A DNA stretch of 64,000 nucleotides from Niebla homalea (GCA_019925105.1 JAHGAU010000025.1:620001-684000); one strand, 5' to 3'; shown: positions 48,412-62,815, counted from the stretch's first letter. Program-made: numbers and translations. Notes: a model not told the origin generated them from the letters alone.

Positions 48412-49850
48412 TAAAGTATTATATTATAATAAAGGGAATAATCTATATAAATAAAGGAATCGAAAAATAAATAATATATACGCGAATAATAGAATAAAGG
48501 ATAAAGAGGGTAAAGGTACGAAGGTATATTTAATAAGCGCCTAATTAGCGATTTATACGGGTTACGTACGTTATTAACGCGAGATACATTTCGCAATTCT
48601 TACTAACTATTAAGTCCAGCAATTATTAAATTTAGTAATTATTAAGACTAGCCATTAACCTATATTACTAAAAGTATACATATATACCATTTTATTTAAC
48701 TAAGCTTATACGATTATAAAATAATTTTTACCCTTATATATATCGAAATTAAGAATCGTAAAATAGATTAAGCAACGTAAATATGGGCTATTTTTAATAT
48801 ATAGAATTTAAAACCCTCCTATAGAATCTATAAAAATCCAATCCTACTTTATTAATAATTATATTATTATCCTTTTAAGAAAATTAAAAACTATTTATTA
48901 TTTATTTCCGGTTAACGTAAGCTATTAAAAACTTATAAGATAACTAAATAATAAATTTAAATTTTTACGATAATTACCCCGATTTTTAATTTATATAACT
49001 TAATCGATTAAAAGTTTTTTATATATACGATTATTATATTTAAAATTAAATAGAGACTACATAATAAGTTATATTATTTATTACCGTTTTAGAAAATAAT
49101 TTTAAAATATCCGTAAATTAAAAAATTAATTTTTTTATTTATTTAAATTCTCGGTTAATATTACGTTTCTATTAATATACTATTATATAATAATTTTTTT
49201 TTCCGCGAATAAAGATATTAATTTTTTAAAATCTACGGGAATATTATATAATATAATATATAATATCGATATTATTAATTTTCTAACTATTTCTTTTTAT
49301 ATAGCTTTATTTTACTCCCCCGGGTTCGCGAATATTATATCCGAACCCTATATTTAGTCCTCGAATTCGTATTTTTTACTTATTTTCCCTTTTTATTAAT
49401 CGTTAAATTACTTATTATATTATATAATCGTTATTTCGATTTTTTTTATTTTTTTATCCCGCCGGATTTCTTTATCGTAAAATACTAATATTAATAATTT
49501 CGATTTTTATAGTTTTAAAATTATAAACTCGATTATTATATAAATATTATCTGCAATTCTTTATAAGTTTTTTTTTAGTTTTTTTTTTTTTTATTCGTTT
49601 ATTTATTTTCAAATTAATTATATAAATAGCTCCTATATTTAATATTAATTACGTATTTTTATATTACGTATTATTATATTTACCGCTAAACTCTTAAGTC
49701 TCCTATTAATCTCCCATTAGTTTCTTATTAAGTTCTTATTAATTTCTTATTAGTCTCTTATTAGTTTTTTAAGTTTTAAAATCCTTTTTAATTACCTTTT
49801 TTATTATTTAAAAAAAATAGAAATTCAACTTTTCTTTTTATATCGATTTA
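48412..49850. other. AT-rich interval upstream of Plavaka relic 2
   Basis: Strongly AT-rich. The first part holds a 68-codon minus-strand frame (48390-48596) that begins in element E and has no recognisable domain. The rest may include the degraded 5' part of Plavaka relic 2. At 49695-49765 there is a short tandem repeat around CTCTTATTAGTTTCTTATTA. Confidence 0.4.
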
Positions 49851-52800
49851 AATACTATCGACTTTATTATTTTAATAGTCCCTAAATTTCTATTTAAAAT
49901 AACGTAAAGAATAATTCCGGATATTATATTTAAATAATTTTCGAATAAAATCAAAAAAACGTTTTAATATAATTTTAATAATTCGAAAAAGCGTAATTTA
50001 TCGTTTAAAATTATTAGAAAAAGAACGAGATCTTTTAACTTTAAGTAAACTATACGCGCGGGGGATAATCCTAAGCCTAAATAAAATAACCTTGAATATA
50101 AGCTATTTTTATTTTTCAATAAAAATACGGCGGAAAACGATAGTTATTTAGAAGTTCGGTAATTAACCTTAGCTAAAATAATAATCGACTGATAATAGGA
50201 TATAAGTTAAAAATTTAAAATTTAATATTTCGAATAGTATTAACTTAATTAAATATAGGACGTAATCGACGTTATAAATAACGTTTTTTAATTTACCGAA
50301 AAAACGTTTGGGGTATAACCGGATAAAATTAAAAAAAAATGAGGATAATACCTCATTTAACGATAAACTCAGAATTAGCGAACGTAAAATAGAAAAGCCC
50401 GATATTAAGGATTTTAATAATAATTTCGATATAAATAAAACTATATAATTATTATGATTATCCGTTATATTTAATACTTATTCGTTTATACCACCGCTAA
50501 TTCGACATTCGTTTATACTAAATAAATCTATAAAGATCTTTTATAACCAAGCTAAATTAATTATATTGTTTTTTTATATAACGTTTATTTTATAATATTA
50601 AATAACGGATTTAAACCGTAATTATTATATAAATCTATTAGAAATATTTAATATATTAAAAGATTTATAATACTTACGCTAGTTATTTCGTATTATTTCT
50701 ATTATTAAAAAATATATTTATAAATAAGTCCCCGTTATTAGCCTTCGACAAATATAAGTACCCGTAACGATTACGAAATAGCCGATTAAGGAATTTGAGC
50801 GAAATAAAAAAAACTAAAAAAAAAATTAGAAACCTCGTATTTTTCGATTTTATTAATTCTTTTAAAACCGCGTTTTTTTCGTTTTTATACCGTACTAAAA
50901 TTTATATTAATATAAACTATTTTATAAATAAATTTTCGGAGATATATTAATCGATATTATAACTATTTTCGATTAAGTTATACTTTAGCGATTACGCCTA
51001 TTTCTTTAATAAAAGTATTATTTTCCCCTCCGATACTATACGATATTATTATTAATAATAAAATTATATTTATTTAATTAAACATTTAATAAATTATTAT
51101 CGAAAACGAGTTTTTACCGTTAATTATAATTATTATAATAATTCGGGTTATATCGAATATACTATTCGGCTATTATCTTTCTTATACGATTTCCCCGTCG
51201 AGAAACTAATTTTAGATTTCCCCTTATTACGTGGCTTAATAATTACCGAATTACTTTTATTAATATATAAAGAATACCGTATTAGAACCCGTAATATTAT
51301 CAAAGTCGAAACCGACATGTTCTATAATTACCGTTTTAAGAATCTGCGGGCTAAAAGTATTTTTTATTATTAAAAATTCATAATAAAATATATATTTAAA
51401 TTATTATCGAAAATTTTTAATCCGCTATTTTTAATGCCTCCGATTTATAAAAAATTAAAATTTAAAGAATTTATTCGTTTTTATTTTTTAAATTTTAATA
51501 CCGCTAACTTATTATATATCCTTATAATAATTTTTATCGATAGCTTTAATTTATACTATAATATATACCGCGCGTTATTAAGTATTTATATAATTATTAT
51601 AGGATTATTTTAAAGAGAAAAAAAAAATTAAACGAATATATTATTTCTTATTTTAAGGCTATATAAAGTTACTTTTTTTACCGTTATTCGGGTCTTTTAA
51701 TTATTATTAATATAACTAAATTACGGCTTAACTATCGATATTAAAAATAAATTAGTCCGCTTAAATATTTTTACCCTTATATATACCGGGGATATAAAAT
51801 AGTAGTTAAAAAGCTCCGGTTTTAGCTCCGTTATAAATATTTATAAATACGGGAGATACCTAATTAAAAAGAACGAAAAATATAACTTAATTTTTAATAC
51901 CTATCTTTTTAATAAATTTTATTATAACATTTTAAAAGTAAGAAAGAAAACCGTTAATTCCCGTTATAAAATTAAAACTTTATTAACCTTAATATATTAT
52001 TTAACTAAACGCCGTTTATTAATATTTCCCTATTTTTAGATATTATCTGTTCGCGATTTAATAACGCGGCTTATTTTAAATTTACAGGTATTATAAAATA
52101 AATATAATAAATGTCTTATTGTAAACTGCATAGTTTTTTTCATTTTTTTTTTCTTTGAAAGAAAAATGAAAATCTGATTTAGCTGGATCTAACGGTTTAT
52201 CTTCAGATTTAACGTTTTCTTGTTTTCTATCTAAACTACTAACAGTTGAACCATGATCACATATTGGTTATAAACCATCGTTTTCCTCCTCAATGCCAAA
52301 GTGGATAATAATATATATAGAATATAACATAATGTACCATACGCGCACCCCGACTTAAATGATGGTAGCTTATGGAAGATAGACCGTCAAACGTTTATTT
52401 TCTTTTTTTTCCCATGCCTTGTTTCCCAACACAGCGGCAACTCTTTCATTTTTCTTTCATACATTATCTCCCAACACAGCGGCAACTCATTCATTTTTCT
52501 TTCATTTTTCTTGCCTTGTTTCCCAACACAGCGGCAAGTATACTTACGAAAATAATAAAGGACTTATATAATATATAATTATATATTTTTCTATTTCTAC
52601 CTAATTAAAATAAATTTTAATTAATATATTATTTAGGGTTTTATCGTATATAGGAATACGCGAGATTTCCAATTATTTATTTTTTAATCTTACGTATATA
52701 GCTTCGAATTAAATATATTTAACCGTTATTCTTAAAAACCGTATAAGCGATTATAATAAAAGCCTCCGGTTTTTAAGTTTCCGGTTCTTAGGATAAAAAC

Positions 52801-53400
52801 CATATTATAATAGATTTCGTAACTATAACAAAGAGTAATATTATTATTATATCGATTTTAATATTACGTATATAACAGGAGAATTTATAGAATAGTTTAT
52901 TGGAATATCGTATAGCTCTTTAAAAGCTATACGAATATATACCGCTTTCGTATTAATAAGTAATTTTAAGAAAAACGCTTATTTAATTTCTAGTATAAAT
53001 TTTTTTTCCGTTTATTTAAACTTCGAGGATAATATATTTATAGATAATAATTTATAAAAAATCGGTTACGAAAGCTTTAAAATAATAAAAAAACTTTTAT
53101 AATAAACGCTAATTAGTTTAAAAAAGCTACGGGTTATAAAAATACTAGGAATTAACCTAATATATATATTAGACTTTATTATCTTAAAGTTATAATAAAA
53201 TATATAATAATAAATTGTTATATTACGTTCTTTAATAAAAATAAGTATAAATAAAACTACCGCGGGTATTAAGCTATTTTAATTAATCGGATTTTAAAAA
53301 CTTTAAACGAAATATTTCATATATTAATTACCGGGATATTATTAATATTCTAATATATAAAAAATAATTAAATTAATTTTTTCGCTTTATATTAGCCGGC
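49851..53400 (+). pseudogene. Plavaka-type DNA transposase relic 2 (interrupted)
   Basis: Plus-strand counterpart of relic 1. The core reads FIDSFNLYYNIYRALLSIYI (about 51529-51590), then REKKN and NILFLIL. It continues with KYGRYLIKK, YLFNKFYYNILK (about 51850-51935) and KFTGII (about 52078-52096, the H-S-E-F-x-G-I-I position). A 414-bp insertion follows. The frame then resumes exactly with ILTKIIKDLYNI (52543-52578), FLFLP, FLILRI and FLKTV. Removing the insert and one GTA restores the frame. Order and spacing match relic 1 and the Plavaka family. Stops at Gln/Trp positions make it dead. The N-terminal limit is approximate. Confidence 0.72.
52124..52537. mobile_element. Unclassified 414-bp insertion in Plavaka relic 2, not RIP-mutated
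   Basis: Interrupts the Plavaka frame and is flanked by GTA on both sides (52121-52123 and 52538-52540), consistent with a 3-bp (or TA) target duplication. It starts AACTGCATAG and ends CCCAACACAGCGGCAA, with no evident terminal inverted repeat. The 16-mer CCCAACACAGCGGCAA occurs three times (52425-52440, 52470-52485, 52522-52537), the last at the very edge. Pyrimidine-rich spacers containing TCATTTTTCTTTCAT separate them. Normal CA/TG content shows it arrived after RIP had decayed its host. It has no coding capacity. The family is unknown. Confidence 0.7.
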
Positions 53401-56229
53401 GTATAAAACGATAACGAATTAAAATTATTTTAAATAATATAAAATATCTATATTATTTATTTAATATTATTTAATAACTTATTATTATATTCCGAAAAAT
53501 CCGATTAAACGGATACGGTTTAGGAAACTAGGATAATAATAGATTCGGACCTTTATTATTAATAAATTATTAATTTAAATCGTTTTAAAATAAATTACGT
53601 CCGTGATATCTTTAAATTTCCTATAAGATTTAATTATTTTTATTTTTATTACCCTTTTTATAAAATAATTAAATAAACTTATATTATAGATTATAAGTAT
53701 TTAAATATAGTTTTATTACCGCGTAAAAGGTATAATAATATTAAAAATTTATGTTTATTAACCCGTAAATCTTATATTTGATATAATACTTTAAGTCCTC
53801 CAGTATTTATATATTTTTTAAACCTTTATTTTATTAATTTTTTTAATCGTAAATAAACTTAGATTAATTATTGTTAAGCGAATTAAAGAGTCCGGGAATT
53901 ATATAATCTTTTAAATAAATAATTTTTCTATTCATTTATAATAAATAAATTATAAGACTTAATAAAATCTTTTTAAATAAATTATTAAAAAAATAAATTA
54001 TAATTTTTATAATTATTAAATTCCTTTAACCTCTTTTTTTATTTAATAAAATTAATAAAATTAATAAAATTAATAAAATTAATAAAATTAATAAAATTAA
54101 TAAAATTAATAAAATTAATAAAATTAATAAAATTAATAAAATTAATAAAATTAATAAAATTAATAAAATTAATAAAATACTAAATATTTAATTTATAATA
54201 TTATCCGAATAATAGATAATCGTTAGTATTCCTAATATTTTAGCGGTTAAAAATTATTTTTTATATATTAAATTATATATTCGAAACGATAATTAATTTA
54301 AGTTAACTCGGGGTAAAAATTAACTATTATTATAATAATAATATAATATTTAATTTATATAATATTAATTAATAATTAATAAATATTTTAGGAGACTTTC
54401 ATATAAATTTGTCTAAAAATACCGATTTTAATACGGGAAAAAGATCTATTTAATAATAATAACGCGATATAAATTCGTAATTAAATACCTAGGATTTTTA
54501 TAATTTACGTTATTACTTAATAGCGTTTAAATAAAGTATATTAAGGTTAGCTATATATAAGCGATAAAGTTAAGTATATTTTTATTTAGATTATGTTATT
54601 AAAATAAGCTTTTTTAAGTAAGCTCGTTATTAAACAAATAAAAATAGTAATATTAAATAAAAAGACTAAATACTAAAACCCAGATTTAAAGGCTTTACGA
54701 ATAAGTATTATTTAAGATACTTTAGTTTTTATAAATACGAATAATTATAAATATATAAATATAATAGAATACTTTTATAATTAATTAAATATATAAGATT
54801 AAGGTTATTATAAAAATATATCGTTGATTTATACGTAAAGAACTTCGCGTAATATATATTTATTTATTACTTTATTTTTATTAATTTTATTATATAATTA
54901 TATTACTATATTATTATATTATTAATATTATTTTATACCTATTTTATATAATATATTAATTTTCCATATTCGTATTTATATATACCTATAATCTTTAAAG
55001 CTCCATCGGAGGACTTATTAAGGCCCCATAATAGGGGTAAAAAACAAAAATAAAAATCTGGATTTTACTATATATCCGTAATTAACGAATATTTATTTAT
55101 TTTGGCGAAATTATATTTACGTTTATTAATAATAAAAAGCCTTTCCAACGGCTATTAAAAACCGTTATTATATAAACCAGAATAAAAAGCTAATAATAGT
55201 AATTATAAGGATCCTAATTACTTTTTAGATTACGACTGGTAATTTAATATTTTTTTTTCCCTAATTATAATAATTATAACGGTAATTAAGCTAATAATAA
55301 TAGCTTAAAATTTAAAAGGTAAAATATAAATCTAAGTATTTAAATAAGTCTTAATTTATTCGCCTAATTATTTTTAGGATTTTGGAATTTAAATTTATTA
55401 TAATTAAGTAATCCTATAACCGGGCTTTTAGAATCGAAACCCTTTTTTTTTTATATATATTAAAGATAATTAATTAAAAAATAAATATATTTACGGATTA
55501 AATACCGATTATAATTAATATATTATTAATTTACTTAGTATCCTATATTGCTTTTTTAAATTTACGAATATTATAATCCCGCTTTATCGATTATAATATA
55601 TATTCGTTTTTTCTCCCTTTTTTTATTAATTAATTTTATTAGTTTTATTATTTTCGCGTTTCTAGGTTTTATATTCCGATTTTTAACTTTTTTTTTAAAA
55701 AAAAATCGAAATACCAGTATTAATTATTTAATAATAACGATGGTTTTTTATAATAAGTTTATAAATATATAAGATAATATTATACGCGATTCCTTATTAT
55801 TTTTTTATATTTAAGTAATAATCGCTCGACCTAGTTATTCCGGTTATTCCTAATAATGATATCGCTAGTATATTTATTTGCCCGTTTTTTTATATTTACC
55901 CTTCCTTTTCTTTATATTTACTTTCCCTCCTCCTTATACTTACTTTTTTTCTTTTTTATATATACCCTTTTTTATCCTTATACGTTTTCTTAATATTTTA
56001 TTCGAAGTTTATTTTATACTCCCTATATCCCTTTTGAATCTCTTAGTATCTCCTATATTCTTTTTATTATATTTATAAGTATTATACGATTTTTTAGATT
56101 TTAATTTTAAAATAATTATTTTATTTAAAATAATAAAATATAAATTTTAAAAATATTACGACGAAAATAAGTAATAATTATATTAAAATATATGACTTTC
56201 GTAAAAGGAATTCTATAAAAGTCGTATAA
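53401..56229. other. AT-rich interval with a 9-bp minisatellite
   Basis: No coding relic recognised beyond Plavaka relic 2. Features are the minisatellite at 54047-54178 and a short GC-richer patch at 55005-55035. A 66-codon plus-strand frame at 55878-56078 is Phe/Leu/Pro-rich from pyrimidine-rich DNA and is not credible as a gene. Confidence 0.45.
54047..54178 (+). repeat. 9-bp minisatellite (TTAATAAAA)n
   Basis: About 14-15 perfect head-to-tail copies of TTAATAAAA. The lack of divergence implies recent expansion. Confidence 0.97.
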
Positions 56230-56987
56230 TTTCGAATACGTAACGGACGATTTATTTCCCTTTATTATAAAAGGATTTTCTAACTTTAAATTACCTATTT
56301 TAACCTTTAGAACTATTACGATAGGTATTATAGTTATTAATAATAAGGTTTTACGGTTTTTATTTCAATTAAAATCTTAAAGTTTAAATATAAGAAACTA
56401 TTAAAAAGTTAATAACGTATTATACGATTTATTTCTTTTTTTATTAAAAAATCCTTTAACTTTAAATTATTCATTATAATCTTTAGAACTATCGCGATAG
56501 CTATTATAGTTATTAATAATATAATTATTAATAATAAAGTTTTATGGTTTTTATTTTAATTAGAGTCTTAATTTAAATATTGAAAATTATTAAAAAGTTA
56601 GTAATATACCGTACGATTTATTTCTTTTTATAAAAGAAGAATTATTTAACTTTAAATTATTTATTTTAATTTTTAGAACTATTCCGATAGATATTATAGA
56701 TATTAAGTATAATAAAAATTTGCGATTTTTATTTTAACCCTTAAATATAATAAACTATTTAAAAGCTTATAAATAAAGAAATTAGCGACGTACCGTACGA
56801 TTTTCTTTTTTTTTATATTAAAAGAATACTTTAATTTTAAATTACTGATTTTAATCTTTAAAAATATTGAGATAGATTTATAATTATTAATAATAAAATT
56901 TTAATTAAAATCTTAAAGTTTAAATATAAAAAACTATTTAGGTTAATAACGTACTATACGATTTATTTCTTTTTATATTAAAAGAAT
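56230..56987 (+). repeat. ~180-bp degenerate tandem repeat (LINE target)
   Basis: Five diverged units, recognised by ACGATTTATTTC(TTTTT) at about 56247, 56424, 56613, 56797 and 56958 (spacing 161-189 bp). Each is followed by an AACTTTAAATTA...TTTAGAACTATT...GATA block and ATTATTAATAATAAAGTTTT. The last unit is cut by the LINE and continues after it at 62803-62880. Confidence 0.75.
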
Positions 56988-59900
56988 GACGTTGAAAAAA
57001 GATGGCGACGAACAAAGGGACCCCAGAGGTCCAAAACGATACGTATATGTATAGCTTTAGTAATAGTAAAAGGAGTATATTAAGTGTAATAAGTGGAAAT
57101 AACGTAATAGTTAAGAATAAGGTCATAAATAAATAAGTAATTTATATTAATAGAAACGGCAACGATACGTACGGGCAATATAATAATAATAAGCCGGATA
57201 ATACTTAAAATAAATAAAAGAATTAAGGTTAATAAAATACGCATATTAAAGTATATAAAACGCGTAATAATAATATGGAAATAATAAGTAAATAAGGGGG
57301 TAAAAAGGCCGGTACGGTATTAATAACGAAGGATACGAGCGGGGGGAAAAGGTAAAAAAACCGCGGTAAAAGTATTATTAAAGGTATATAAAAAAAAAAA
57401 AATTAATAAGGAAAACGGAACCTTAAGGGATTAAAGGTAAAAAGCGGAGATAATACGTCGCCCGGTAAGGGAAGGCGAAAGGGCGGTAAAGGGAATAATA
57501 AAAACCTTAAAAGGACTCCTTACGGTAAAATAAAAAGATATTACGTTAAAGATTTAACCGATATTATAGATTAAATTAAAAAGTGTAAAAAACTTCTATA
57601 TAAAAATAGGGGTAAAATTAAGGGAAACGGAGCATTTTTAAGGCTTTTAAGGGGCGGGAGTAAAGGCGTTAATAAAGGGTAAAAACGGCGGTTTAAAATT
57701 AAAGGTATAAAGTAAAAGTATAAAGGTAATAGCCCCTTAAGCGAGAAAAAGCTAGGCGATAAAAGTAATAAAAAAAATATCCACGGTAGAGAATAAAGGG
57801 ATAACGGAGGAGAAAACAGCCGTATTAAAGAAAATAAAGATAATAATAATTTGTTTATTTAATAATAAGGAGAAAAATATAGTTACGGAAGTAAATTTAT
57901 TATAATTAATAAAAACTTTTAAGGTAATAACGGAATTATTAATAAAATAAATTATTATAATATATAAATTATAAAGTAAAAATATCCTTCTTAATATAAC
58001 GTTATTAAAGGCGAAAAAAAGCTTAAAGAGATTTAAAATTTAAATTAATAAAAAAAAATATAAATTAATTAAGGTTTTAAGGTAATCGTTTACCGTTATA
58101 GTAAATAAAATATATTTATTATATTTTATAAAAACCAAAAAAAAAAAGTTATATTAAAAAGTATAAAAAGGAAAATATAATTTTTTATTTAAGGCTTAAA
58201 ATCATTAATTATAGGCTTCCTCCGGTAATAAGGAAATTTAATTCTTTAAGATATATAAAAAGGTATTTTACCGTTATATTAAGTATAATATTAATAAAGA
58301 TATATAATAACGTTTTAAATAAAGGGATTATTAAAAAGGGATCGTTTAAAATAACTTAACTATAAAATAGGATAACGGATATTTATTAATATTTTAAATA
58401 TTAAAGCTATAAATATATTATTATAAAATACTTTAATATTATAAAGTATATAATTTATATTAAAAACTATAATATTTATAAGTATAAAAAGCTGGTAATT
58501 AAGGAACTTATAAAGCATACGCTTAAATACGCTATATATAATAAAAAGGGATACTTAACATAGGATTCTAAGTATATAATAAAAGCCAGAAAGATTAAAC
58601 GTAAAGAGACCCAGATAGCCGTAAAAATCCAACGGTATAATACGTACGGAATTAATTTAACGGGCCAATTAAAAATAGCCTTAAAACGTAAATTTAACTA
58701 ATTAAATAGTAAAAGGTAAATAACGGTAATAAATAAAATAAAAAAAAGGAAACTCTTTATAATCCCGACTTTAAAAGCTAGCCGTCCTACGTTTTTAATA
58801 ATAATTAAAAAGGTATTAAGCTAGAAAACGCTTAACTTTAATAAGAAATTTATAACTTAAATAAGTATAAATAAAAAAGCCTTTATAAAAGTTAATATAT
58901 AATATATTAACGCTTTTAAAAGTAATATAATATAATATCCATAATAAAGGAATTAAAGTAATAATATTAATATTTAAATTTAAAGAAATTAAAGATATTA
59001 ATATTATAATCATATAGGAATTACCGTATAGCCTATATATATATTCGTTTATTAATCCGGAAGAAAGGTTTTACTTAACCTTTAAAGGGAATAAAATAAT
59101 CAGAATATACTTCTTTATAAATAAGTGGCTTAATATAAATAATTAAGATATTACTTATTATAATAAAAACTTTTATATACTTTATATTATAAAGGAAAAA
59201 AACTTAAAGAGCGATTTTAATATTTATAACGTATATAACCCGCCGCCGGTTAATAAAGAAAAACCGTTTACGATATTATTATTTAAAAAGGTTTTAATTA
59301 CTTTAAATAAATATATATTACTTAAAGACTTTAACTTATATTATTATATATAAAATAAGAAAAAGCGTATGATAAATTACGTTAAATCGGATAATTTATT
59401 AATAATTACCGCTTAAGCTAACCTTTTATTATTAATATTATAAGGGACTATTACGTAAAAAAGTCGTAAATTTAAAACGATAATTAATTTAACCTTTAAT
59501 ACGGAAAAAATTGCCGGCACGGTTATAATATATAGGCCGCGAAAGGACTTAAAATATAACTTAAATTATATATTAATATAGATAACCCTGGATTAAACCG
59601 TTAATATAACCTTATTATTATTAATAAAAAAGGCGTAAAAAACGGTTAAAATAATAAAGGTTTATATAAAAATAAAGGAAATAATAATATAATTTACGGA
59701 TTTTCCTTAATTGAATAATAAAAACCGGATCGACCTTTTTATAAAACGAGTAATAAAAGTATTAAATAAAATAATTAATAAAATAATTTTAATAATAAAA
59801 CCTTTTTAAAAAATTAAAACTTATTAAAATAAAGAATATATAACTACGATTATAAAGGTAAAAAAATTAATACAATAAACTTTTAAGTATAAAAATTAAG

Positions 59901-62802
59901 AAATACTTAATTAATTAAAGGCTATTTAAGAAGAAAAGGAGAAAATTATTAAGAAAATTAAGTAAATATACTTTTAATTTACGGTATATAACTTAACGGT
60001 TTTACTTTATAATATCTAAAAGTTAATAAAGTATAATAAAGAATAAAGTGGGAAACCAGAATTTATCCTTAAATTCCCGCTTTTTAAAAGACCCGATAAT
60101 ATATTAATTAATACCTTTAACGGTAAAATTAAAGCCCTTAAAGGAATATTTTTCCCTTTTCCATTAAAGGTTAACTTAAATAATATTAATAATATTATAT
60201 ACCTTAATCCCGTATTAATAAATAAAATAATAATATAAGATATAATAATTAAAGCGATTAATAAATTAAAGAAGGATAAAGCCCCGGGATTAAATAAGAT
60301 CTTTAATAAATTCTTATTAATAATAATATTACCGTTTAAGAAGGTTTTTATTTACTTTTTTTAAATATATTTTAACGTCGGTTATTACTTATATAAGTTT
60401 AAAGAAATAAAAACGATTATCCTTAAGAAGCTTATTAAGCCAAATTACTTTAAGGTAAAGTCTTATAGATTTATTATATTTTTTTATACGTTAAAAAAAG
60501 CCTTAAAAACGGTAATAATAAAGATCCTTAATGATTATATAAAAAATTACGGACTTTTTCCCGATTAATAAATAAGAATAAAAAAGGTTAATTAATAGAA
60601 ATAGCCCTTAAAGGACTAATTAACGGTATATATATGGTATAAGGTTATAGGAAGAAATATATTATGAATCTTCTTTCTTTTAATATTATAAATACTTTTA
60701 ATAAAATAAATTACTAAAAATTACTATATAATTTAAGGAAGAAAAAAATATTACCCTTTTTAATTAAATAAATGAAGAATTTCTTAAGCGATTAAGTTAT
60801 ATTAATTAACTTAAAATAAAAGATAAGCCCAATAAAACCCGCTATAATAAGGATTCCTTAAGGATTACTTATTTCTCCTATATTATTTTTATTTTTTAAC
60901 GGTTTATTAATTAAAGAGCTTATTAAATTAAAATAAAAATTTAAATTGGAAACTTTATTAATAATATTTACCTTTTAACTTATAGTACTTTTATATATAT
61001 AAATTATTTAAAATTAAAATAAACTTATAAAGTTTATCTTTAATAAGTAAGAACTTACGGGGCTTAATTTACGCCGTATAAGTATAAACTCATTTATATA
61101 ATTAAAAGCTTAAAGCTATATAATATAATAACTATAGTAAACTTAAGTAAAATTATAATAAAGCCGGATACCAATATTAAAATCCTTAGCCTTTAAGTAA
61201 ATAGGAAGCTTAATTAAAAAAATTATATAAGAAAAATTTAAAAAAAAATAACTTTATAGGAAAAAGGCCTTATTTATCTCGTTATATTAATATAAGGAAT
61301 TACGTTATAAAAGGCCCGGACCGTTTATTAAGTTATAATAAAGCCAGCTATAATATATATTATAGTTATTTAATATATATTTAAGGGTACTCTAAGATAT
61401 AGAAAGGAGCTTATTTAAATATTATAAAAAGTCCAGAACCAGTATTTAAGAGTAATTAATAATACTTATAAAGTAACCTTTATCCCGGTATTAAAGTTTA
61501 AGGTTTTTATACCGTTAACCGAGGTTTTATTAAATTAAATAATCGCTTAAATAAGGCTAAAGAAATATATATACTTAATTATGATAATAGGAAACGGGCG
61601 GATCCGCTAGAATCTTAATAAGCCTTAAGTTAAAAAAAGTAAATTAAAAATATTTATGCCCTTTCTTATTAAAATAAAGTAAAAATAAATTTAAAAAAAA
61701 GTTAATTTTACCGGTATCCCGGAAATTAGTTTAAACGCGTATAAACTCCCGTTAAATATAAGAGAAACCGAGATTAAAAGGATTTAAAAAGTAAAGGTTA
61801 TAATAATTACCTTATAGGTTACGATAAAATAAATTAAACGTTAATGGAAATATAAGGACTTTATATTTTAAGGTCGTTATTATTTAATTTTTAACGATAA
61901 AAAGATTATTAATAAATATTTCTACCGTTATAATATTATAAGGAAGGAGGATAATATATTAATGATTTAACTTTAAACGGGTAAAAACGGTTTAACTTAC
62001 TTCTTATTTATTATATATACCGGAAGTCGGATAAACGCCGGATATAAATATAAATAAAAAAAGTAAAACGCTATATATATCCTTATCTTTTATCCTTTAT
62101 TTATGGAGGTTAAGTTAAAACTTATCGTAAAAGTTAATACTTATAATTATTATTAAATATTATCTATAAAATAAGGTATCCGGGTAATTATTAAGTTTAT
62201 AATATTTACCGGATTATTATTATAATTTAACCTTATTATAAAAATAAACGAAATTACCGAAGATTTTATAAAGAAGGCCCGTTATTAATTAAGGAAGAAA
62301 AAGAGAAGCGGAAACCGGTTATATTAATTATATAAACCGGAAAGTATCTTTTATAGTTATAAGGATATAATAGTAAATAATTATTAAAAGTCTTTAAAAA
62401 AGTTAACGGCGATAATAATATAAAAGGGATATATATTAAGCGTATAAATATTAATAAGGATATTTAAAGGCGTTATATAAAATTAAAATAATATAAATAT
62501 ATAAAGGAGCGGAAGTATAATAAGTTTAAAAATAGCCTTTATAAAAATATAATTATAATATTATTAATTTTTATAAGGGAATTAAAATATAGGAAGTATA
62601 TAAATAGATTACTACTTTTTAAATAACCATTAATATCCTTTATTTTAAGGGATAAAGGATAAAGGCCTGGTAGACACCGGTTTTTACCTTAACGTTATAA
62701 GTATCAGGTTTTTACGGCTATTAATAAGGTTAAAAGGCCGCGTATTAAGGAACGCCGGAATTAACTTAGCTAGATCCGTAGTATAAATCAATCAATCAAT
62801 CA
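56988..62802 (+). mobile_element. Full-length Tad1-type LINE, RIP-inactivated
   Basis: 5815-bp non-LTR retrotransposon with a 13-bp target duplication ATATTAAAAGAAT (56975-56987 and 62803-62815) and an (AATC)n tail. ORF1 lies in about 57.2-58.7 kb and ends in a decayed zinc-knuckle segment (YNTYGINLTGQLKIA, about 58633-58680). An APE-type endonuclease follows: YNPPPVN (about 59239) and YILLKDFNLYYYI (about 59311-59350; the family has L-L-G-D-F-N-L-H-H). RT shows KAPGLNKIFNKF, LKKLIKPNYFKVKSYRFI and a decayed G-I-P-Q-G-S-P block (60851-60880). The F-V-D-D box reads FINN at 60954-60965. The C-terminal zinc region has TGKNGL at about 61979-61996. All domains carry stops. The first ~60 bp are GC-rich and intact. 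Confidence 0.92.
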
Positions 62803-62815
62803 ATATTAAAAGAAT

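Noticed and set aside
55878..56078. 66-codon Phe/Leu/Pro-rich frame that could be a membrane peptide
   Set aside because: It follows from a pyrimidine-rich strand with CCCTTT-type runs. No start context or neighbours support a gene.
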